DNA from: Fuerstiella sp.
GTDB taxonomy: Bacteria > Planctomycetota > Planctomycetia > Planctomycetales > Planctomycetaceae
Reading direction: 5' to 3'
Assembly: GCA_014238335.1 (NCBI GenBank)
Contig: JABABI010000029.1
Span: forward strand, 19,734-83,733
Length of the DNA stretch: 64,000 nucleotides
Shown here piece after piece: positions 9,551 to 18,194 of the stretch. Numbering within the stretch: position 1 is the first letter of the stretch; each line of letters begins with the position of its first letter. The notes beneath the pieces were generated by a model, which saw only the letters and a list, made by a program, of their open reading frames with translations, did not search any database and was not told the DNA's origin. Position numbers and translations under genes: made by a program.

Positions 9551-10285
9551 ATGTTACAACGTGAAGCGATGCTGCAACACCTTCGGCGTAACAGCCCGGT
9601 GATTGCACCATCCATGCTGAAATGCGATTTCGGCGATCTCTGCAGCGAAGTCAGGAAAATTGACGCAGCTCAATTGCCACTCTATCACCTGGACGTGATG
9701 GACGGGCACTTCGTTCCCAATCTGTCGTACGGTCCCATGGTGATCGAACGGCTGAGGAATCTGACAGCAACGCCGTTTGACGCTCATCTGATGATTTCTG
9801 AGCCGGACCGATATCTGGACGACTACGTAAAGGCCGGCTGCGAGGCGATCACATTTCATCTGGAAGCCGTTCCGGATCCAATTGACTTACTGCAGGCGAT
9901 TCGCGGTCAGGACGTGGTGAGCGGGCTGGCGATCAACCCGGACACCCCCATCGAAGCCGCCGAACCTTTTCTCGACCACTGCGACCTGCTGCTGATCATG
10001 AGTGTTAATCCCGGATTTGGCGGACAAAAATTCATGCCCGAGGTACTGCCAAAGGTACGGCGGGTTCGTCAGATCGCCGGAGACCGATTGATTATCTCCG
10101 TTGATGGTGGAGTTGCCGGCGGAACAATCGGTCAGTGCGCGGCCGCCGGGGCCGGCGTGTTCGTCGCCGGCAGTTCGATTTTTGATTTCGATGACTACCG
10201 GCAGGCGGCGGACGTGATGCTGGCCGAGATCCACAGTGGTACGGAAACAGCATCGCAGAAGGAGGCGACTGAATGTCGACCGTAG
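9551..10285 (+). CDS. rpe: ribulose-phosphate 3-epimerase
   Basis: Interconverts ribulose-5-phosphate and xylulose-5-phosphate in the pentose phosphate pathway. A TIM barrel of about 244 residues with the family signatures IAPSMLKCDFG, YHLDVMDGHFVPN (metal-binding His and Asp), FDAHLMIS, MSVNPGFGGQKF and SVDGGV. The longer frame from 9449 adds 34 residues without homology character; the ATG at 9551 gives a normal N terminus, and ATG 9569 is an alternative. Its end overlaps the next gene by 13 bases, so rpe, the phosphatase-like gene and accD probably form one operon. Confidence 0.95.
   Translation: MLQREAMLQHLRRNSPVIAPSMLKCDFGDLCSEVRKIDAAQLPLYHLDVMDGHFVPNLSYGPMVIERLRNLTATPFDAHLMISEPDRYLDDYVKAGCEAITFHLEAVPDPIDLLQAIRGQDVVSGLAINPDTPIEAAEPFLDHCDLLLIMSVNPGFGGQKFMPEVLPKVRRVRQIAGDRLIISVDGGVAGGTIGQCAAAGAGVFVAGSSIFDFDDYRQAADVMLAEIHSGTETASQKEATECRP
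10259..10265 (+). promoter_or_regulatory. strong Shine-Dalgarno for the phosphatase-like gene
   Basis: AAGGAGG lies inside the end of rpe, 7 bases before the ATG at 10273. Most genes in this window lack such a site, so it supports active translation of the catalytically altered histidine-phosphatase-fold protein. Confidence 0.75.
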
Positions 10286-10929
10286 TTCTGATACGCCCCG
10301 GCCTCACTGATTACGATGAACAGTCCAGGGTCCTGGGCGCTCTTGAAATGCCCATGAACGAAAAAGGCCTTGAGCAGGTTGAGGGCATCGTTCGGCATCT
10401 TCGGCGTGAAGGCGTGCAGCTGGAGGCAGTTTTCGCTTCGCCGTTTGATCCATGCTGCAGTACCGCGAGAGCAATTGCCGAAGCGCAGAAGGGTGTCAAA
10501 GTCAAAGAGCTGGAAGAGCTGAGAAACGTGGATCAGGGCCTGTGGCAGGGATTGCCGGAAGCCGACGTTCGCAAACGCTATCCAAAAATTTTTCGAAATG
10601 GCCGCGAGAGACCTCAAACGATCTGCCCGCCGGAGGGTGAGACACTGAGCGAGGCGTGTCAACGAATGCAGAAAGTGTTCAAGAAGGCGATTCGCAAATA
10701 CGACGTCTTCGCAGTGGTCGCATCTGACCCGATAGCCACCGTAATTCGATGCACACTGCAAGCACGGTGCCCGAGCGTCGGTGCGTGTTTGTGCGGTGAA
10801 AACGATCGCGCGGCCGTCGAGTTCTTTGAAACGGACAGCTTCGACTCGTCTCGGTTTCTGGAATCGGTGCAGTCCAGTGACGCGACGGAAGTCGGTGTCG
10901 AGTCGGCTTCCTGGGAAACAACAACATGA
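10273..10929 (+). CDS. histidine-phosphatase-fold protein lacking the catalytic histidines
   Basis: 218 residues with the overall layout of a phosphoglycerate-mutase-like phosphatase: an N-terminal strand VVLIRPG, then [46 protein letters not shown] and a strand VFAVVASDP. The normal RHG motif is RPG here (His to Pro at residue 9), and the second histidine of the usual SHG motif is replaced (SDP). Both residues of the phosphohistidine mechanism are therefore missing, and enzymatic phosphatase activity is unlikely. A good Shine-Dalgarno and overlaps with rpe (13 bases) and accD (4 bases) indicate a maintained gene. A regulatory or structural role in the rpe-accD operon is inference. Confidence 0.82.
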   Translation: MSTVVLIRPGLTDYDEQSRVLGALEMPMNEKGLEQVEGIVRHLRREGVQLEAVFASPFDPCCSTARAIAEAQKGVKVKELEELRNVDQGLWQGLPEADVRKRYPKIFRNGRERPQTICPPEGETLSEACQRMQKVFKKAIRKYDVFAVVASDPIATVIRCTLQARCPSVGACLCGENDRAAVEFFETDSFDSSRFLESVQSSDATEVGVESASWETTT

Positions 10930-11780
10930 CAGCGACTGATAAGTCCGGACAACGAACCTGGTTACAGGATATGAAACGCCCGAAACGAGGAGTCCCCGAA
11001 GGTCTCTGGCTGCGATGCGATGGCTGTGGAGCCACAGTATTTCGCAACCAGGTGGAAGAAAACCTGAACATCTGTTCAGAGTGTGATCACCACTTCTATG
11101 TGTCCACGGCCAGTCGCATTCAACAGCTGCTGGATCTGGACAGTTTTGAGGAATGGTATGCCGACCTGCGCCCGTTGGATCCACTCCAGTTTGCTGACCG
11201 CAAACCGTACAGCGAACGACTTGTCCAGGAGCAGAAACGTACCGCCATGACGGAGGCCTGCACAGTGGGTCGCGGCTACATGCGAGGGCGACCATTGGTA
11301 TTCGGCATGACAGATTCCTCGTTCATTATGGGAAGTATGGGATCTGTCGTCGGTGAAAAACTCTGCCGTGCCGTCGAACAGGCGACAGAAAAATCACTCC
11401 CACTGATCATTGTCAGTGGCTCAGGCGGCGGGGCGCGCATGCACGAAGGAATCATTTCTTTGATGCAAATGGGCAAAGTATCGGCGGCTCTTGCACGATT
11501 TCGCCGCGCCGGTGGACTGTTCATTTCCGTGCTGACGAACCCAACAATGGGTGGAGTTGCGGCCAGCTTTGCCTCGCTCGGTGATGTCGTCGTGGCGGAA
11601 CCGAATGCTCTGGTCGGATTCGCAGGACCACGAGTGGTTCAGGCGACGTGTAAGATCGATCTGCCCGATGGATTTCAGACCAGTGAATTTCTGCTGAAAC
11701 ACGGTTTTGTGGATCGAATCGTCCACCGAGCACAGATGCGGACAGAATTAGCGCGGATCATCGACTATTGTGTCCATTAA
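10926..11780 (+). CDS. accD: acetyl-CoA carboxylase carboxyltransferase subunit beta
   Basis: Beta half of the carboxyltransferase that moves CO2 from biotin to acetyl-CoA, the first step of fatty-acid synthesis. 284 residues. The N-terminal zinc ribbon has four cysteines (31, 34, 50 and 53). The crotonase-like core contains [29 protein letters not shown] and [16 protein letters not shown]. The start overlaps the upstream gene by four bases (ATGA), suggesting translational coupling. The partner accA is not in the window; accB and accC are 45 kb away. Confidence 0.95.
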   Translation: MTATDKSGQRTWLQDMKRPKRGVPEGLWLRCDGCGATVFRNQVEENLNICSECDHHFYVSTASRIQQLLDLDSFEEWYADLRPLDPLQFADRKPYSERLVQEQKRTAMTEACTVGRGYMRGRPLVFGMTDSSFIMGSMGSVVGEKLCRAVEQATEKSLPLIIVSGSGGGARMHEGIISLMQMGKVSAALARFRRAGGLFISVLTNPTMGGVAASFASLGDVVVAEPNALVGFAGPRVVQATCKIDLPDGFQTSEFLLKHGFVDRIVHRAQMRTELARIIDYCVH

Positions 11781-11809
11781 GCCAGCTCGCGCGAAAGACG
11801 ATTGCAGGA

Positions 11810-11829
11810 GCGTCGAAACTTTCCGACGC
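11810..11829 (+). terminator. stem-loop after accD
   Basis: GCGTCG and CGACGC form a 6-bp perfect stem with an 8-base loop, 30 bases after the accD stop. Only a weak pyrimidine-rich stretch follows, so its action as a terminator is uncertain. Confidence 0.35.
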
Positions 11830-11940
11830 GATTCTCTTGGCTTGACTTTGCAGGGCCGGACGACGGACACTGTATTTTCACACATTTGACAATAGCAGTC
11901 GATGGTGCGCCAGTGATTGGGTCGTCAGCGGAACCAGCCA

Positions 11941-13176
11941 ATGAGCATGTTCAGGAATCTCTTCGGTGAACAGCCGGAGCAACACGAGAAAGTTGATCTG
12001 TCCAAGCGATATAATCTTATCGCACGCGTCGGGCAGGGAAGCATGTCGCGGGTCTGGCGAGCCGACGACGAAGTGAATGCGAGATTCGTCGCCATCAAGA
12101 TCCTGGATAAAGAAAAAACCGAGCGATACGAGTCACGGTTCCGCGGATTGAACAAGCCGACGGAAGCTGACATTGCTCTCTCGCTGAGACATCCCAATAT
12201 CGTCCGTACTCTCGAATGTGGCTGGACGCTCGAAGATGAAATGTATCTGGTGATGGAATATGTGGAAGGTTCGGGGCTCGGCTTACTGGTTGATTTGCAG
12301 TCTGATCAGATGCGACGATATCGGCTGCGCTACATGATCCAGATCGGTGAAGCCCTCAGCCACTTTCATCAAAATAACTGGATTCACCGCGATGTCTGTC
12401 CCCGCAATATCATGATCACAGAGGACAACCAGGTAAAGCTGATCGACTTCGGACTTACCGTTCCGGACACGTCTGACTTCCGAAAACCCGGCAATCGTAC
12501 AGGAACTGCCAACTACATGGCGCCAGAGCTGATCAAGCGGCAGCCAACCGATCTGCGTGTCGACGTGTTCAGCTATGCTGTGACATGTTTCGAAATGTAC
12601 ACGAAGCGTCACCCCTGGGATGCCGCCATGACGCTGGATGCGGTGCTGCAGCACATCAATCTTCCAGCGATAGACATTATCGATCTTGTTCCCAACATGG
12701 ACCCGAAGATCGCGGAAATCATCATGAAGGGGCTTGAGGCCAATCCCGCAAATCGCTGGCAAACCGTGGATGAGATGGTGGTGGCGCTGCGCGGTGAGGA
12801 AGTCCGGATAGTCAGAGAAACGCGTGAGCTGCTGATCAAACAAAAACAAGCGGCGGCACATAGGAAGTCAAACGGCAGCACGGCACAGGCGAAGAACGCT
12901 GCGGGCAGCGAAAACAAATCGTTGAAACACAAGTCCCGTCCGTCCAAAGACAAGAAATCCAGACGAACCAAAGCTGAGGATGCGGATACAGAGAAAACTC
13001 CGGCTGATGCTGAGATCGATCCGGTGCAGCTGACAGACGGCAAGTCTGGCCACAAAGAAGATGGTGCGGCGGTGTCCGACGCTCTGGTAAACACCGATTC
13101 AGAACAGGTTATGCAGAAGACGAAATCGCCTGAAACTTCAGAAAAAGCGGAGACTGACTCGGACGAAACCAACTGA
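11941..13176 (+). CDS. serine/threonine protein kinase, cytosolic
   Basis: 411 residues from the ATG at 11941 (a TTG at 11917 is less likely). The kinase domain (about 22-280) shows the glycine loop VGQGSMSRVWRA, catalytic Lys53 in AIKIL, the catalytic loop HRDVCPRN (Asp151, Asn156), DFGL (Asp169) and APE (near 194). The position normally occupied by the catalytic-loop lysine (HRDxKPxN) is Cys153. The last 110 residues are low complexity, rich in Lys, Ser, Asp and Glu, with no transmembrane helix or sensor domain. Targets unknown. The following DUF1501 gene begins 67 bases downstream. Confidence 0.88.
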   Translation: MSMFRNLFGEQPEQHEKVDLSKRYNLIARVGQGSMSRVWRADDEVNARFVAIKILDKEKTERYESRFRGLNKPTEADIALSLRHPNIVRTLECGWTLEDEMYLVMEYVEGSGLGLLVDLQSDQMRRYRLRYMIQIGEALSHFHQNNWIHRDVCPRNIMITEDNQVKLIDFGLTVPDTSDFRKPGNRTGTANYMAPELIKRQPTDLRVDVFSYAVTCFEMYTKRHPWDAAMTLDAVLQHINLPAIDIIDLVPNMDPKIAEIIMKGLEANPANRWQTVDEMVVALRGEEVRIVRETRELLIKQKQAAAHRKSNGSTAQAKNAAGSENKSLKHKSRPSKDKKSRRTKAEDADTEKTPADAEIDPVQLTDGKSGHKEDGAAVSDALVNTDSEQVMQKTKSPETSEKAETDSDETN

Positions 13177-13243
13177 CTGCAACGAATGGTCGGGACAGTG
13201 AAAATCCGACCGTTCACCACAACCCGCGTTTCGAAAATTCCTC

Positions 13244-14629
13244 ATGAACCGGATGCACCGCGCAACAATACCGAATGTGACTCGCCGCCAGGCCCTGCAG
13301 GTTGGTGTCGGTATGTTCGGACTCGGACTGCCTCAGTTTCTGAATGCGGCCGCGGCAGGCGGGACTAAGGATGTTTCGTGCATCTTTCTGTTTCTTGCCG
13401 GTGGTCCCAGTCATTTTGAGACATTCGATCCCAAACCTGACGCGCCTTCAGAGGTTCGGGGAATCTGGGATCCGATCAGCACAAACGTCCCCGGCACGTT
13501 TATCTGTGAGAAACTGCCCTTGATGGCTCAACGCATGGACAAAGTTGCGATTGTACGATCGTGGCAGGGGAAAAGCGGCTCCCACAGTACAGGCTCTCAA
13601 CACGTTGCCAGCGGAGTTTACCCTGGCTCCGGAGGACAGCACTTTCCAAACTTTGGCTGCCTTGTTTCGGCCCTGCAGGGCAACCAGTTGCCAGGTGTAC
13701 CGGCGCATTTCGGACTGCCCGTTGCTGCTCGCTACACAGATCCACCGGGTTATCTCGGCCCGTCACATGCGGCCTTCAACGTTGAGAACGATCCCGCTGC
13801 CGCAAAGGACACATTTGGCAAATTGAATCTGGAACCAACGCGTTTTGAAAACCGTCGTTCGATGCTGACCCAGCTGGACAATCTGGAACGCTACGTCGAT
13901 GTGTCCGACGCAGGGTTGGCGTCAATGGACCGGTTTTCAAAGGAGGCCGTCGCGCTGCTGACGACCGACGTCATGAGAAACGCGACAAACCTTGACGCAG
14001 AGCCCGACGAAGTTCGCGAACGCTATGGTGCCAATATTTACGGACAGCGGGTTCTTCTGGCTCGCCGACTGATCGAAGGTGGTGCACGATTTGTAACCAT
14101 CAATCATGCCGTTCAGGGTGGTCTGTTCGGCAACGCCAAAACAAACGGCACCTGGGATAACCATCACCTGCTGTTCGATTCCATGATGTCGTTTCGTCAC
14201 ACGCCTGGAAATGTCCCGAACGGATACAAATGGCACAATTACGACGGGCCTGGAAACCTGCCACAGCTGGACATGTCGCTCTCTGCACTTCTGGATGATC
14301 TGGATGAACGTGGTCTGCTGGACACCACGCTGGTCGTAGCCATGGGCGAATTCGGGCGCACGCCTAAAATTAATAAGTATGCAGGACGCGATCACTATCC
14401 GGCTGCCGGGTGTGCTCTGCTGGCTGGTGCCGGAATCAACCGAGGCGCCGTCATCGGTGCCACAGATGCCAAAGGAGCACGACCGATGACTCGACCATGG
14501 ACGCCGGAAGATTTTGGTGCTTCGATTTATCACGCTCTGGGTATCAATCCACACACAACCTATTTTCCTCGACTGACACGCCCGACTCCAATTTCTTCCG
14601 GGACGGTGATCGATGGACTGTTTGTGTGA
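13244..14629 (+). CDS. DUF1501 family protein with Tat-like leader
   Basis: 461-residue DUF1501 protein. The leader VTRRQALQVGVGMFGLG is of twin-arginine type, with a probable cleavage after NAAAA near residue 38. Family motifs include FLFLAGGPSHFETFDPKP near residue 50 and MGEFGRTPKINKYAGRDHYPAAG near 360. Unlike the genes at 5.7 and 63.5 kb it has no DUF1549/DUF1553 neighbour. Its stop codon overlaps the GTG start of the enolase-superfamily gene (GTGTGA), so the two are probably translated together. Role unknown; exported hydrolase-like protein. Confidence 0.9.
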   Translation: MNRMHRATIPNVTRRQALQVGVGMFGLGLPQFLNAAAAGGTKDVSCIFLFLAGGPSHFETFDPKPDAPSEVRGIWDPISTNVPGTFICEKLPLMAQRMDKVAIVRSWQGKSGSHSTGSQHVASGVYPGSGGQHFPNFGCLVSALQGNQLPGVPAHFGLPVAARYTDPPGYLGPSHAAFNVENDPAAAKDTFGKLNLEPTRFENRRSMLTQLDNLERYVDVSDAGLASMDRFSKEAVALLTTDVMRNATNLDAEPDEVRERYGANIYGQRVLLARRLIEGGARFVTINHAVQGGLFGNAKTNGTWDNHHLLFDSMMSFRHTPGNVPNGYKWHNYDGPGNLPQLDMSLSALLDDLDERGLLDTTLVVAMGEFGRTPKINKYAGRDHYPAAGCALLAGAGINRGAVIGATDAKGARPMTRPWTPEDFGASIYHALGINPHTTYFPRLTRPTPISSGTVIDGLFV

Positions 14630-15819
14630 AGATACGTTCCCTTACAGCCTTTGAATTGCCGATTGAGTTGAAGACAGCGATTCGTCACGCCTCACACGTG
14701 CGACGTCACAATGACACGTTGATCATCCGCTGTGAGCTGACCGACGGAAGCATTGGCTGGGGCGAAGGCCTGCCGCGAACATACGTGACAGGGGAATCGA
14801 TCGCCAGTGTATGGCGGCATCTTCAGGCCACAGACTTTGAACAATTGGCTGATGCGTGTTTGGCCTCGCCGACCGACGCCGTGGTGGCACTGACCGCTCT
14901 TCGCCTGGCCGACGTACCCGCAGATAAAGACATCACGCCACGGGAATGTTTCGGCAACTCGGTCCGCTGTGCTCTGGAACTGTCTCTGCTGGATGCCGTG
15001 TGTCGGTCAACGGATTGTTCGTTCAGCGATGTGATCCACAAGCTGCCGGCGGCTGACGAACTGTTCGCTCCCCGCGACGACGTCCATTACAGTGGAGTGA
15101 TCACTGCAGCGACAGGACTCCAGCAATGGCGAAACACTCTCAAGATGAAAGTATTTGGATTCCGGCAGGTCAAGATTAAGGTCGGCACGGCAGGTATTGA
15201 TGACGTGATCAGCGTCGGACGCGCGCGTCGAATTCTTGGGCGTCATGTCGACCTGCGTCTGGATGCCAACGAAGCATGGGACTGCGATCAGGTAGTCACG
15301 CGCATCCAGACACTGGAACCGTTCGCGCCCACCTGCCTGGAGCAGCCAGTGCCGCACTCACAGGTGCAGGGACTTGCCGACGTGAAGTCGTGCATCGCCA
15401 CTCCGATCATGCTGGATGAATCAATGTGCTGCGAAGCAGACGCATCGCGTGCAATAGCTGCTGGCACCTGCGACCTGTTTAACCTGCGGATATCCAAATG
15501 CGGAGGCATCATCCCCTGCGTTCGACTGGCCGCCCTGGCCCGACAGCACGGCCTGGGTTATCAACTCGGTTGTCAGGTCGGAGAAACCGGAATTCTGTCG
15601 GCGGCAGGACGTCAATTCGCCTGCAATATCGGTCAGATTCGTTACCTTGAAGGCAGCTATGATCGCTTCCTTGTGCGAAGTGCTGTTACGAGAGAAGACC
15701 TCACTTTTCGCTACGGTGGACGAGCCACTCGCCTTCATGCTCCGGGGCTGGGGATCACGGTTAACGAAAACATCATTCGACAGACAGCAGTCCGCAAACT
15801 GTCCCTTATTGGCGACTGA
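14626..15819 (+). CDS. enolase-superfamily racemase/epimerase (mandelate racemase/MLE subgroup)
   Basis: 397-residue enzyme starting at a GTG that overlaps the preceding stop by four bases. The capping domain (about 1-140) carries GSIGWGEG. The barrel has the KxK motif (Lys183, Lys185), metal ligands Asp213, Glu239 and Asp264, and the second-side base Lys291 in SKCGG. This arrangement is that of muconate-lactonising, OSBS and dipeptide-epimerase enzymes that abstract a proton alpha to a carboxylate. The substrate cannot be read from the sequence. It is a paralogue of the enzyme at 30.1 kb, but with a different neighbourhood (DUF1501 upstream, LutA-like downstream). Confidence 0.85.
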   Translation: MKIRSLTAFELPIELKTAIRHASHVRRHNDTLIIRCELTDGSIGWGEGLPRTYVTGESIASVWRHLQATDFEQLADACLASPTDAVVALTALRLADVPADKDITPRECFGNSVRCALELSLLDAVCRSTDCSFSDVIHKLPAADELFAPRDDVHYSGVITAATGLQQWRNTLKMKVFGFRQVKIKVGTAGIDDVISVGRARRILGRHVDLRLDANEAWDCDQVVTRIQTLEPFAPTCLEQPVPHSQVQGLADVKSCIATPIMLDESMCCEADASRAIAAGTCDLFNLRISKCGGIIPCVRLAALARQHGLGYQLGCQVGETGILSAAGRQFACNIGQIRYLEGSYDRFLVRSAVTREDLTFRYGGRATRLHAPGLGITVNENIIRQTAVRKLSLIGD

Positions 15820-15842
15820 ACAGACACCGATATTTTGAATTT

Positions 15843-16595
15843 ATGAAAGTTGCATTATTCATTCCCTGCTATGTCGATCAGTTCTACCCTCAGGTCGGTA
15901 TGGCCACGGTTAGGTTACTGGAATACTTTGGCGTGGAACACGAATTTCCCGCAGCGCAAACGTGCTGCGGGCAACCCATGGCGAACTCGGGCTGCATGCC
16001 TGAAGCAAAACCGCTTGCTGAGAAATTCGTCGAAGTCTTTGACGGATATGACTATATTGTTGCACCGTCCGGCAGTTGCGTATCGATGGTCCGGAACCAC
16101 TACGCAGCATTTTTCGACGAAACCGCCAAACGGGAAAACACCGTCCGATCGCGTACGCTGGAACTTTCCGAGTTCCTGGTTAACGTGCTGCAGGTCAAAC
16201 GGATCGAAGGGCAATTCCCTCATCAGGTGGGAATTCACCAAAGCTGCCACGGATTGCGGGAACTGCGGCTGGCCGCGTCTTCTGAAGTCATGACAGAACG
16301 TCCGGGCATGATGACGGGGCTTCTTAACGGTCTGAACGGGATCTCGTTTTCCAAACTCCAGCGTGAGGACGAATGCTGTGGCTTCGGCGGCACGTTCGCT
16401 GTTGCGGAAGAAGCGGTATCCTGCATGATGGGAGAGGACCGGATTCAAGATCATCTCGAATCCGGCACGGCGGTGCTGACAGCCGGCGACATGTCCTGCC
16501 TGATGCATCTTGACGGCATTATCCGACGACAGAAGCACGACATTAAAGTCATGCATTTTGCCGAAATCCTTGCGGAAGCGATGGTGCGTAACTGA
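15843..16595 (+). CDS. LutA-like CCG-domain Fe-S protein
   Basis: 250-residue protein with two cysteine-rich CCG domains. The first has Cys9, Cys41-Cys42 (TCCGQPM) and Cys79. The second has Cys135 (SCHG), Cys178-Cys179 (ECCGFGG) and a late Cys in DMSCLMH. These are the ligands of the iron-sulfur sites of LutA/YkgE and GlpC/HdrB-type subunits. In Bacillus LutA works with LutB and LutC in L-lactate oxidation, but no lutB or lutC lies here. It begins 23 bases after the enolase-superfamily gene, so it may oxidise or reduce a hydroxy- or oxo-acid in the same pathway. That link is inference. Confidence 0.88.
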   Translation: MKVALFIPCYVDQFYPQVGMATVRLLEYFGVEHEFPAAQTCCGQPMANSGCMPEAKPLAEKFVEVFDGYDYIVAPSGSCVSMVRNHYAAFFDETAKRENTVRSRTLELSEFLVNVLQVKRIEGQFPHQVGIHQSCHGLRELRLAASSEVMTERPGMMTGLLNGLNGISFSKLQREDECCGFGGTFAVAEEAVSCMMGEDRIQDHLESGTAVLTAGDMSCLMHLDGIIRRQKHDIKVMHFAEILAEAMVRN

Positions 16596-16634
16596 AGCTC
16601 CACCGCACAGTGAATCAGAATGTTCGCGACGAGT

Positions 16635-16653
16635 TTCGGCATAATCTGCCGAA
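16635..16653 (+). terminator. stem-loop downstream of the LutA-like gene
   Basis: TTCGGCA and TGCCGAA form a perfect 7-bp stem with a 5-base loop, 40 bases past the stop. There is no T-tract after it, so it may be an mRNA 3' structure or a factor-dependent terminator. Confidence 0.35.
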
Positions 16654-16840
16654 TGGGACTGCACTGTCGATGAAGACGCTCCTGCACTGCCTGTGGCCTG
16701 CGGCGGACTGCTGAAGTCACGCAACGCCGCGACGACCTTCTATTGACGCAATCTGACGTTCACCACTACCTTCCGCGCTCCGACACTCATATTCCGGAGC
16801 TTTCTGAGTCCCCGCCCTCCGTTTCTGTGGCCTGTCCCTC

Positions 16841-17962
16841 ATGTTGCGGCTGACCAGCCTTATTGCAATTGTCACACTCAACGATACAACGTTGTCGTCT
16901 GACGAGTTGCCGCTGCGCCGGAATACAGGTAAAGAACAGACGTTACTGGTCTTGAATTCAGGTCGTGTGGTGAGCGGACAAATGACGCCGCGCACCGGGG
17001 GCTATGATATACAGCTGCCGGCCGGGCGAATGTTTGTTGGCAGCCAGCAGGTGCGTTTTCAGGCTCGCAATATGGACGACGCCTATCGCCGCATGAGAAA
17101 TTCACTGAACGAACACACACCGAACACTCACATGGAACTGGCCAAATGGTGTCTGGTCAACAAGATGCCGGAGAAAGCACGCAGCGAAGTTCTCGATGCA
17201 CTTCACCTGGACCCTAATCGGGATGACGCTCAGCGATTGCTGGAGGCCCTTGTGCGAAAGCAACGCCAGACGTCCGGCCATACAAACCGGAAGGTGGTAC
17301 CGCGCGGTGGCAGCACAAGCGACAAAGTGACACTCAGTCATCCGAGCATGATGCCCGAGCGCCGCTCACTCGGTGGCCTGCCAAAGTCTCTGGCCAGAAC
17401 CTTCACACAGACTGTTCAGCCGATTGTTGTGAACAGATGTGGTAATGCCCGCTGTCATGGCGCCCGACAAAATTCATTTGCAGTCGTTTCGATCAGGAGC
17501 GGTTCCACATCACGCATCGCAGAACAGAATCTGGCCGCCATACTGAATCAGATCGACATGACAAACCCATCGCAGAGTCCGCTTCTGAACGCGACCAGAG
17601 CCGTCCACGGAAACTCTCGGCAGCTGATTTTCCCGGGACAGAGCGGCGGTCGCCAAGCCACGGCATTAAGGCAATGGATCGTCGATGTGACTCGAGAGAT
17701 TTCACCATCGACACAGAGAGAATCGGTCGGCGCACATACAGGTCAACCGGCGAGTGCAACTGAAATCATAACGGCAACAGACGCCGCGCTGCCAGGCGAA
17801 GAAACTTCGGAGTCGCTCAACGGTCACCGGAAAGTACAGAATACCGCATTCGTTCGAGACGCAGTGGTCGCCACAAGACATGATGATTTCGATCCGGACA
17901 TCTTCAATCAACGATATCACGAATCGTCGACACTGAACAATCGTCTGCCTGGCAATGAATAA
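16841..17962 (+). CDS. secreted protein with CX4CH motif, function unknown
   Basis: 373 residues. The N terminus could be a weak signal peptide (MLRLTSLIAIVTL). A beta-rich part with LLVLNSGRVVSGQM (about 34-75) is followed by a helical, TPR-like part (about 92-140) and a linker. A cytochrome-like segment has CGNARCHG (Cys200, Cys205, His206), a CX4CH spacing instead of the usual CXXCH. Residues around it (NQIDMTNPSQSPLL and the FPGQSGG segment) resemble the planctomycete-type cytochrome family. The C-terminal 90 residues are low complexity. It is followed by a short ORF and a lipoprotein gene with overlapping starts and stops. Confidence 0.72.
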   Translation: MLRLTSLIAIVTLNDTTLSSDELPLRRNTGKEQTLLVLNSGRVVSGQMTPRTGGYDIQLPAGRMFVGSQQVRFQARNMDDAYRRMRNSLNEHTPNTHMELAKWCLVNKMPEKARSEVLDALHLDPNRDDAQRLLEALVRKQRQTSGHTNRKVVPRGGSTSDKVTLSHPSMMPERRSLGGLPKSLARTFTQTVQPIVVNRCGNARCHGARQNSFAVVSIRSGSTSRIAEQNLAAILNQIDMTNPSQSPLLNATRAVHGNSRQLIFPGQSGGRQATALRQWIVDVTREISPSTQRESVGAHTGQPASATEIITATDAALPGEETSESLNGHRKVQNTAFVRDAVVATRHDDFDPDIFNQRYHESSTLNNRLPGNE

Positions 17963-18194
17963 TAATCAGAACGCAGCACAACGTATCAAATCGGCGAACC
18001 GACAAAACGCGACGGCAACCTGGACCCGCCGGCCGCGGAATCTAATCCATTCGAAAACAACTCAGTTCAACGGCCACTCCGGCTCGTCCCCGAAACGGAA
18101 CGGCACGACTGACCGTGATACACAAACAATCCTGACCGAACGGACCAGCATAACGTGCTGCCTTCGGACGAATGTCATGGAGGAGCTGCGATGA
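17955..18194 (+). CDS. possible 79-codon coupled ORF
   Basis: This small frame overlaps the end of the upstream gene by 8 bases and the ATG of the downstream lipoprotein gene by 4 bases (ATGA). The product would be basic and rich in Asn, Thr and Arg, with no recognisable domain. It may be a real small gene, a translational relay between its neighbours, or chance. The composition is less protein-like than in adjacent genes, so I keep it tentative. Confidence 0.3.
   Translation: MNNNQNAAQRIKSANRQNATATWTRRPRNLIHSKTTQFNGHSGSSPKRNGTTDRDTQTILTERTSITCCLRTNVMEELR

Noticed and set aside
8043..9602. Long plus-strand frames antisense to the D-aminoacylase gene (176 and 209 codons)
   Set aside because: Composition is unlike proteins, and the minus strand has a clear enzyme family here.
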